This document shows, piece after piece, positions 63,884-64,000 of a stretch of DNA of 64,000 nucleotides. The translations under genes and the position numbers were made by a program. Origin of the DNA: Vibrio hibernica (GTDB lineage: Bacteria; Pseudomonadota; Gammaproteobacteria; Enterobacterales; Vibrionaceae). The stretch lies in assembly GCF_015223435.1 (NCBI RefSeq), contig NZ_VHKO01000014.1, positions 1 to 64,000 of the forward strand. Reading direction: 5' to 3'. Under the pieces are notes generated by a model. That model saw only the letters and a program-made list of their open reading frames with translations. It was not told the DNA's origin and ran no database searches. How positions within the stretch are numbered: the first letter of the stretch is position 1; each line of letters starts with the position of its first letter.

Positions 63884-64000
63884 ATGAAAACTTTATTACC
63901 AACATCAACGGCTGGCAGTTTACCTAAACCTTTATGGCTTGCACAACCGGAAACACTTTGGTCTCCTTGGAAATTACAAGATGAAGAATTAGTCGAAGGC
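63884..64000 (+). CDS. mesD: Core methionine synthase MesD (5' end only)
   Basis: The frame opens with MKTLLPTSTAGSLPKPLWLA and runs off the window after 39 codons. TSTAGSLPKP is the start of the MetE C-terminal (catalytic) barrel, so the N-terminal folate-binding half of MetE is absent from the beginning. This, and the adjacent DUF1852 gene, identify MesD. The zinc-site residues lie beyond the window end. Confidence 0.8.
   Translation, partial: MKTLLPTSTAGSLPKPLWLAQPETLWSPWKLQDEELVEG

Overview
The window is a stretch of core chromosome from a gammaproteobacterium, most likely a Vibrionaceae member (Vibrio or a close relative). The evidence is AT-rich DNA, E. coli-like gene order over most blocks, an ERIC-type repeat of the Vibrio form, a tRNA-Gly/tRNA-fMet array, and Vibrio-like protein sequences throughout. 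I saw no insertion sequence, prophage, integron or CRISPR array. I cannot name the species.

Layout. 1-5435: leucine operon, with leader peptide leuL, an attenuator hairpin and leuABCD; an ERIC element lies between leuA and leuB. 5497-6282: an exported DUF547 protein. 6303-14264: the envelope and ribosome-maturation block djlA / lptD-surA-pdxA-rsmA-apaG-apaH. 14340-16090: folA and the transporter pair yjjP-yjjB. 16246-19428: obgE-rpmA-rplU, divergent from ispB. 19633-21330: mdh and argR, divergent. 21430-26679: rlmB, rnr and nsrR on the minus strand, with hmp divergent behind a clear NsrR operator. 26806-37885: a long minus-strand series read tsaE-amiB-mutL-miaA-hfq-hflX-hflK-hflC-yjeT-purA. 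38161-39279: queG. 39280-39846: an AT-rich gap with paired DnaA boxes.

39847-41102 is a minus-strand stable-RNA operon with four tRNA-Gly(GCC), three initiator tRNA-fMet, one broken tRNA-Gly and three 92-94 bp tandem remnants of tRNA-fMet. It has a stringent-type promoter and a terminator. 41245-45812: orn, rsgA-psd, a GDPD phosphodiesterase and an EamA transporter. 45821-51550: a lactate cluster (permease plus lutABC) with a divergent LysR gene. 51583-58127: epmA, frdABCD, efp and epmB, so the EF-P beta-lysylation pair and its substrate flank fumarate reductase. 58141-62632: a LysR regulator, acuI, an MgtC-family gene and a modF-like ABC protein with one dead nucleotide site. 62852-64000: mesX (DUF1852) and the truncated start of mesD, a folate-independent methionine synthase system whose methyl donor is unknown.

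The least explained items are the mesX-mesD pair with a MetR-like site upstream, the tandem tRNA remnants, the DnaA-box pair, the 7-bp GGGTCTA repeat between obgE and rpmA, the perfect 10-bp inverted repeat before the lactate permease, and the asymmetric ModF.
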